NCBI GenBank assembly: GCA_023386455.1
Contig: JAEWJO010000312.1
Span: 1 to 10,812, forward strand
Direction of reading: 5' to 3'
DNA: 10,812 bases
DNA from: Pseudomonadota bacterium
GTDB taxonomy: Bacteria > Myxococcota_A > Polyangia > Haliangiales > Haliangiaceae
Under the pieces are notes generated by a model that did no database searches, was not told the origin of the DNA, and saw only the letters and a list, made by a program, of their open reading frames with translations. Position numbers and translations under genes: made by a program. Below are positions 6,978 through 10,812 of the stretch, piece by piece. Each line of letters opens with the position of its first letter. Positions within the stretch are counted from its first letter, which is position 1.

Positions 6978-7931
6978 TCATTCCCAGCTGGGGTAGGCGC
7001 GGCCCTGGACGGGCGCCTCGACGCGATCCGGGCCGACCGCGAGCTCGAACGGGAACGATTGCGCCGAAATCCCGTCGGAGCCGGCCGTCATCACCTGGAA
7101 ATGCAGGTGCGGTGTCGACGAGTAGCCGGTGTTTCCCGACAGCGCGAGCTCCTCGCCGCGCTCGACGTGCTGGCCGATCGAGACCTTCACCCCGCTCGGC
7201 GCGAGGTGCATGTACTCGCCGAGCGTGCCGTCGTCGTGGAGCACGAGCACGAAGTTCGTGCGCGTGTAGTCGAGGAAGTCGGCGGTCGTGCCGGAGCCCT
7301 GCGCCGCGCCGTTCGCGGCGACGACGATGCCGGGCCGCGCGGCGAGCACGGACGTCGCGACCGGGCAGTCGAAGTCGACCGCGTACTCGTTCGACCCGCG
7401 ATGCGAGAACGAGCCGTGAAACCCCTGCAGCACCGAGAACGTCTTGCCGGCCTTGAACGGCAGGCGATACGGGTACGGCGCGGGCCGCGCGTCCGGATCG
7501 CCGAAGCGCGCGTGTGTCCGCAGCTGGCGGTGGTACGCGCCGCCGGGCGAGGGCAGGGCGTAGCTCGTCAGCACGACCGCGGAGCCGAGCGCGTTCGGCC
7601 GGGGCGCGGCGGGCAGATAGACCGCGCCGGAGATCGGGCCCGTCGGCTCGAGGTTCTGGAGGTCGCCGACGCTCCACTGCATGACGATCGGCACGGCGTA
7701 GCGGCTGTGCGCGACCTCGAACACGCGGTTGCCGTCGCGGCGCATCTCGAAGTCGATGCGACCGCCGTCGAACGCGAAGTCGACCATCCGATCGACGACG
7801 ATACCGGCCTCTGCCGGGTTGTACGTCGCCGGCCGCATCGTCGTCGGCGGGGCGTAGGCCGGCCCCGGATACTCGGGCGTCGGCTGCGGCGTACATGCGA
7901 CCGCGCAGGTACAGACGAGCAGCCACCGCAT
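6978..7931 (-). CDS. M23-family (LytM-like) metallopeptidase lipoprotein
   Basis: Predicted lipoprotein of 317 residues with a C-terminal peptidoglycan-endopeptidase-type domain. The N-terminus (MRWLLVCTCAVAC) is a very short signal with AVAC as lipobox and Cys13 as anchor, followed by a Pro-rich linker. A beta-rich region of unknown role covers about 42-155. The M23 domain spans about 165-300: His177 and Asp186 in HRGSNEYAVDF as metal ligands, His242 in EYMHL as probable catalytic residue, and His275/His277 in the HLH motif (TPHLHFQV). The first motif has nine positions between His and Asp rather than the four of classical LytM; as I recall this longer form occurs in a subgroup of M23 lipoproteins. 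All key residues are present, so activity is plausible, with cell-wall cross-links as the family substrate. It is the first clear gene of the minus-strand cluster. Confidence 0.85.
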   Translation of the reverse strand: MRWLLVCTCAVACTPQPTPEYPGPAYAPPTTMRPATYNPAEAGIVVDRMVDFAFDGGRIDFEMRRDGNRVFEVAHSRYAVPIVMQWSVGDLQNLEPTGPISGAVYLPAAPRPNALGSAVVLTSYALPSPGGAYHRQLRTHARFGDPDARPAPYPYRLPFKAGKTFSVLQGFHGSFSHRGSNEYAVDFDCPVATSVLAARPGIVVAANGAAQGSGTTADFLDYTRTNFVLVLHDDGTLGEYMHLAPSGVKVSIGQHVERGEELALSGNTGYSSTPHLHFQVMTAGSDGISAQSFPFELAVGPDRVEAPVQGRAYPSWE

Positions 7932-7953
7932 TGCTGCTCATGGTAGAGCGGCG

Positions 7954-8025
7954 TCAGTCGATTTGCACGGGCCGTGCGGAGAACCCGGTGATCTTTGCCA
8001 GGTCCTCGTCGATCGAGGAGTCCAT
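7954..8025 (-). CDS. Possible 23-codon ORF before the M23 gene
   Basis: ATG at 8025 (or GTG at 8028) to TGA at 7954 encodes 23 residues, MDSSIDED then LAKITGFSARPVQID. Nearly every codon ends in G or C, as in the neighbouring genes. It ends 22 bp before the M23 start on the same strand. It could be a leader peptide, the remnant of a gene end, or chance. Two palindromes fall in it (8003-8019 and 7965-7977). There is no strong ribosome site; GGGA lies 10-13 bases upstream. I do not recognise the peptide. Confidence 0.2.
   Translation of the reverse strand: MDSSIDEDLAKITGFSARPVQID
7965..8019. promoter_or_regulatory. Palindromes in the divergent intergenic region
   Basis: The 145-bp gap between the M23 gene (-) and the SGNH gene (+) must hold promoters for both directions. 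It contains GCACGG-G-CCGTGC (7965-7977) and TCCTCG-TCGAT-CGAGGA (8003-8019), each with perfect 6-bp arms. They could be operators, but they also fall in the possible small ORF at 7954-8025. No clear -35/-10 pair was found. Confidence 0.2.
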
Positions 8026-8076
8026 CACGTAGCGTCCCGTTGAGGTGGCCGGGGCGTTCGCATACCTTCGACCGCG

Positions 8077-9261
8077 ATGTCCGCCGATGAACCGGCCGCC
8101 CGCGAGCGCGTCGCCGACCGCAGCTGGACGGTCGCGCCGACGTTCGCGTGGTTCACGGCGCTGCTCGCCGGCGCGCTGCTCGTGATCGACGGCAACGTCA
8201 GCGCACTCGCAGACCGCCTGACGACGAAGCGTGCGGACCAGCCCGCGGGACCGGCGGCGACCGTGCACACGGCGAACGCGGCCGAGATCGACGACACCGA
8301 CATCGTCGCGCCGCTGCCGCCCGCGCCGGCAGGCAGCCACGACATCGGCGCACTCGACGACGTCTGCATCGACGGCACCGACGCGCACTGCACGACGTGG
8401 GCGATGGATGGCTTCTACCGCGCGATCGCCGCGTCGAGGAAGGGCACGCTCGGCCGTGCCGTGCGCGTGTCGTGGTACGGCGACTCCGTCGTCGCGACCG
8501 ACGATCTCCCGGGACGGCTGCGCACACGCCTGCAGGGCGAGCTCGGCGATGGTGGTCCGGGCTTCCTCTACATCGTGCCGCCGCACCGGTTCTGCCAGCA
8601 CACCGCGGTGACGCGCACCGGCGGCGACAACTGGCTGTCGTTCGCGGTCTCGATGTCGCACGCCGGCGATCACTTCTACGGCCCGGCCGGCGCGTCGGTC
8701 GAGACGACGAACGCGAGCTCCGGCTTCAAGCTCGCCTCTGGCACCGCGTCGATCGCGGAGCTCTACTACCTGGCGCAGCCGACCGGCGGCACCGCGACGG
8801 TCACCGCGGACGGCGCCGAGATCGTGAAGGTCGCGACCGCCGCCGATGCGAAGGCACCGGGCTGGAGCGTCGGCACGGCCGCGAAGGGCGCGAAGAAGTT
8901 CGAGGTCAGCGCGAAGGGCAAGACGCGACTGTTCGGCATCTCGCTCGAGAACCCGACCGGCGCCGTCGTCGACAACTTCGGCATCGTCAGCGTTCACGTG
9001 AAGAGCTACGCGACCGCCGACCCGGCGCACTGCCTCGAACGGTTGGAACATGACCGACGCCGTCGCCCTGCGACCAGCCCGCACCGTTCCCCGCGCCCTC
9101 ACTCTGGCGCTGATCCCGCTCGCCGCCGCCATCGCCGGCCTCGTGATCCGCTACCTCGCCTATGCCGCCACGGTCGATGGCGCGAGCCTCGCCGGTTTCG
9201 CCGATGGGCTCTGCCGCTGGGACTGCTCGTGGTACGTCCACCTCGCCGAAATCGGCTATGA
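8077..9261 (+). CDS. SGNH/GDSL-type hydrolase-like membrane protein, truncated at a junction
   Basis: The reading frame runs to 9261, but only the part to about 9031 (residues 1-318) looks native. An N-terminal membrane anchor (about 21-45), a Pro/Ala-rich linker, then RVSWYGDSVVATDD (130-143) with the GDS nucleophile block (Ser137) and the extended GDGGPGF segment mark an SGNH-type domain. The following region to 318 is a beta-rich insert ending ENPTGAVVDNFGIVSVHVKS. In SGNH proteins the oxyanion-Asn block and the catalytic Asp-x-x-His would follow; they are absent. After His318 the frame turns to Arg/Pro-rich low-complexity sequence, which is the shadow of the next gene. The product as encoded should be inactive, and the true 3' end is probably not in this window. 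Family function is ester hydrolysis or acyl transfer on envelope glycans; the substrate here is unknown. Confidence 0.7.
   Translation: MSADEPAARERVADRSWTVAPTFAWFTALLAGALLVIDGNVSALADRLTTKRADQPAGPAATVHTANAAEIDDTDIVAPLPPAPAGSHDIGALDDVCIDGTDAHCTTWAMDGFYRAIAASRKGTLGRAVRVSWYGDSVVATDDLPGRLRTRLQGELGDGGPGFLYIVPPHRFCQHTAVTRTGGDNWLSFAVSMSHAGDHFYGPAGASVETTNASSGFKLASGTASIAELYYLAQPTGGTATVTADGAEIVKVATAADAKAPGWSVGTAAKGAKKFEVSAKGKTRLFGISLENPTGAVVDNFGIVSVHVKSYATADPAHCLERLEHDRRRRPATSPHRSPRPHSGADPARRRHRRPRDPLPRLCRHGRWREPRRFRRWALPLGLLVVRPPRRNRL
9028..9049. other. Sequence discontinuity (chimera or recombination point)
   Basis: The SGNH-type domain stops here mid-fold and a complete unrelated gene begins at 9050. 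By hand count, Ala codons in 8704-9030 are 13 GCG, 7 GCC and 1 GCA; in the first 54 codons from 9050 they are 13 GCC and 2 GCG. The change is abrupt. No inverted repeat, target duplication or transposon end is visible at the point. The break may fall near 9032, where a TGG codon after the His codon would fit my memory of related proteins (inference). Confidence 0.6.
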
Positions 9262-10210
9262 CGGCTTCCCCACGCCCGACCTCATCAACGCCGGCAACTG
9301 GGCCTTCTTCCCGGCCTACCCGCTGCTTGTCGGCCTGCTGGTGAAGCTCACCACCCTCCCCACCATGGCGGTCGCGACGGCCACCTCCATCGCGCTCTCG
9401 ATCGCCGCCGTTCGCATCGCCTGGCCACTGCTCGGCAAGAACCTCACCGCCTACACGCTGTTTGCGGTGTTCCTGCTCGCCGGGCCGTTCTCGATCTACT
9501 TTACCACCTTCTACACCGAGGTGCTGTTCCTCTTTCTCACCATCTGCGTCTTCGCGGCCCTGCGGGACCGGCGCTTCCTCCTCGCCGGCCTCTTCGCCGC
9601 AGCGCTGTCGGCCACCCGCATCGTCGGCGTGTTCATCGTTTTCGCCATCCTCATGGAGGTCTGGCTCGATCATCGCGAGCGCGGCGGCACGTGGCGCGAT
9701 TTCGTCCCGTCCGTCTTCCGCCGCCCCGACCTGCTGCTGACTTTCGCGCTCGCCCCGCTCGGCCTCTTCGCCTACATTGCCTTCCTGCACTTCAAGGTGG
9801 GCGACGCGCTCGCCTTCCAGCATGTGCAGCGGGCCTGGGGCCGACCCTTCGGCCTGCCGCCGGTCTTCGTCTGGAACGCGCTGGCGTCGGCCCCGCAGGA
9901 GGGCTTCATCCCGACGCCGAGCCAGATCCTCGGCGCCACCGCCATCGTCGGCTACATCCTTGCCATCGTGCTGCTGGTGAAGCGCCGCTTCGCCATGGCG
10001 ACCTACGCGCTGGTCGCGCTCACCCTGCCGCTCTTTGCCGGCATGGCCTCGATGCTGCGCTTCACCGCCGGCCTCGCGCCCATGCCGCTGATGCTGTGCG
10101 AACTGCTCGGCAGGAACCGCATCGTCGCGGCCATCGCCCTGCTGCTCATGCTGGTCGGCGCCTGGTACGGCACGGTCGGCTGGCTCACCGGCTATCTGGC
10201 GCTGGTGTGA
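9050..10210 (+). CDS. PIG-V-like polytopic mannosyltransferase
   Basis: Integral membrane glycosyltransferase of 386 residues with about nine or ten hydrophobic segments. It resembles bacterial relatives of eukaryotic PIG-V (GPI mannosyltransferase 2), GT-C fold enzymes using lipid-linked sugar. Visible motifs: CRWDCSWYVHLAEIGYDG (55-72), with Asp58 in the first periplasmic loop as probable catalytic acid; NWAFFPAYPLL (83-93); FYTEVLFLF (154-162), with a conserved-type Glu157; and the ALSATRIVG turn (185-193). The start is supported by the N-terminal topology (basic leader, TM1 about 17-41); a weak GGA lies 5 bases upstream. Codon choice (GCC, ACC, CTC) differs from all genes before 9031 and suggests an alphaproteobacterial source. 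The next gene overlaps its stop by one base, so the two are translationally coupled. The acceptor is unknown; surface glycan or lipid modification is likely. Confidence 0.8.
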   Translation: MTDAVALRPARTVPRALTLALIPLAAAIAGLVIRYLAYAATVDGASLAGFADGLCRWDCSWYVHLAEIGYDGFPTPDLINAGNWAFFPAYPLLVGLLVKLTTLPTMAVATATSIALSIAAVRIAWPLLGKNLTAYTLFAVFLLAGPFSIYFTTFYTEVLFLFLTICVFAALRDRRFLLAGLFAAALSATRIVGVFIVFAILMEVWLDHRERGGTWRDFVPSVFRRPDLLLTFALAPLGLFAYIAFLHFKVGDALAFQHVQRAWGRPFGLPPVFVWNALASAPQEGFIPTPSQILGATAIVGYILAIVLLVKRRFAMATYALVALTLPLFAGMASMLRFTAGLAPMPLMLCELLGRNRIVAAIALLLMLVGAWYGTVGWLTGYLALV

Positions 10211-10812
10211 TGCCGATGAGCAGCCCCCTCCGCCTCGCCGCCTACGTCCTCACCGCCCTCCTGCTTGCCGGCTACGCCGTGGTGACGTGGTGGGCCCTGC
10301 ATCCCGACGTGCCCGCGAGTTATCGCGCCTACTACATCGACCAGACCACCACCTGCATGGATCAGCCGGTCGCCGGCACCTACGCGCTCGGCAGCCTCGT
10401 CTCCTACCTGCCCGACGGCGCCGAGGCGGCGCAACCGACGAAGCCCTGCGGCTGGGAAGGGCCGGCCGGCGATGGCACGCACGCGGTAGGCACGTCCTCC
10501 CGCCTGCGCTTCAGCTGGACGGGGCCGGCGCGCGGCCCGCTCACCCTGTCGCTCGACCTCATCGCCTTCCGGAAGGGCGACATGCCGATGCCGCAGCAGG
10601 TCGGCGTGGTCGTTACCGACGTGACGCTCGCGACCCTGCAGGTCGGGGCCGACGCTCCGGAGCGCTTCGCCATCCCGCTGCCCGCCGACCTCGTCGAGCA
10701 GAGCAGGGCGGACATCGTCCTCGAGTTCCCCACTGCCGTGCAGATGGGCCCCACCGATCCCGCCACGCGCTGGCGCTCGATCAAGCTGCTGGCGGCCGGC
10801 CTGCTGCCCGCC
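10210..10812 (+). CDS. Membrane-anchored protein of unknown function, 3' end outside window
   Basis: Open to the window end, 201 residues seen. ATG at 10210 shares its A with the stop of the glycosyltransferase (TGATG), a sign of coupling; a second ATG at 10216 is possible. One membrane segment at about 7-30 (LRLAAYVLTALLLAGYAVV) puts the rest outside the cytoplasm. Cys49 and Cys80 could form a disulfide. The remainder looks like a beta-sandwich: strands near 98-120, 130-146 and 168-176, ending in PTAVQMGPTDPATRWRSIKL (174-193). That ending recalls the C-terminal strand of beta-sandwich domains found with membrane glycosyltransferases, but I cannot name the family. Codon use matches the preceding gene, not the first nine kilobases. 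A role with the mannosyltransferase in envelope glycan assembly is inferred from coupling only. Confidence 0.7.
   Translation, partial: MPMSSPLRLAAYVLTALLLAGYAVVTWWALHPDVPASYRAYYIDQTTTCMDQPVAGTYALGSLVSYLPDGAEAAQPTKPCGWEGPAGDGTHAVGTSSRLRFSWTGPARGPLTLSLDLIAFRKGDMPMPQQVGVVVTDVTLATLQVGADAPERFAIPLPADLVEQSRADIVLEFPTAVQMGPTDPATRWRSIKLLAAGLLPA

Noticed and set aside
6931..7941. 336-codon minus-strand frame over the M23 gene
   Set aside because: Arg/Ala-rich shadow in another frame of the M23 gene, which has lipobox and metal motifs.
7059..7946. 295-codon plus-strand frame opposite the M23 gene
   Set aside because: Arg/Val/Asp/His-rich antisense shadow without signal, motif or ribosome site.
8030..9132. 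Long minus-strand frame opposite the SGNH gene
   Set aside because: Arg/Ala/Val-rich shadow; only its last 23 codons, beyond the SGNH start, are considered separately as a possible small ORF.
8987..9823. 278-codon minus-strand frame opposite the glycosyltransferase
   Set aside because: Glu/Gly/Arg-rich repetition that crosses the 9031 discontinuity and opposes a polytopic protein with clear PIG-V-like motifs.
1..10812. CRISPR arrays, tRNA or rRNA genes, transposases, integrases, toxin-antitoxin pairs
   Set aside because: Looked for by eye: no regularly spaced repeats, no tRNA-like cloverleaf or CCA-ended segment, no DDE or tyrosine-recombinase protein, and no terminal inverted repeats beside the 9031 junction.

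Overview
The window is GC-rich and gene-dense, and it has two parts with different codon habits. Positions 1 to about 9031 read like a Gram-negative bacterium with large envelope investment. They hold an RND efflux adaptor and permease, a MarR-type regulator, a DUF481 outer-membrane protein, a zinc-ribbon/FHA/winged-helix regulator, an M23-family lipoprotein and the N-terminal part of an SGNH/GDSL-type protein. This gene set and the strong use of GCG, TCG, GTC and ATC codons suggest Myxococcota (deltaproteobacterial lineage). That placement is inference; no marker gene is present. From about 9032 to the end the codon habit changes to GCC/ACC/CTC and the genes look alphaproteobacterial: a PIG-V-like mannosyltransferase and a partial membrane-anchored protein.

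Layout. 1-171: low-complexity C/G tract at the window edge, then a short leader with a 13-bp palindrome. 172-4392 (+): a two-gene efflux operon, lipoprotein adaptor then HAE1-type inner-membrane permease, 3 bp apart. 4393-4524: hairpin-forming sequence, then a 16-bp palindrome in a plausible promoter. 4525-5016 (+): MarR-family regulator, probably of the efflux operon or itself. 5017-5079: repeats and a hairpin between convergent genes. 7931-5080 (-): probable operon of M23 lipoprotein, FHA/winged-helix regulator and DUF481 barrel protein. 7932-8076: divergent intergenic region with a possible 23-codon ORF. 8077 to about 9031 (+): SGNH-type protein cut off after its GDS block. About 9032-10812 (+): PIG-V-like glycosyltransferase, one-base overlap, then a protein running off the window.

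How they work together. The adaptor and permease would make a tripartite pump with a TolC-like channel encoded elsewhere. The MarR protein is the natural candidate repressor, and palindromes with similar half-sites lie upstream of both units. The minus-strand cluster pairs a cell-wall-associated M23 lipoprotein with an outer-membrane barrel and a DNA-binding protein carrying a phosphothreonine-reading FHA domain, which suggests envelope homeostasis under Ser/Thr kinase control (inference).

The most important caution is the discontinuity near 9031. A recognisable gene stops mid-domain exactly where codon usage changes, so either the contig is chimeric or a recombination joined foreign DNA. No CRISPR array, tRNA, rRNA, transposase or integrase was recognised.
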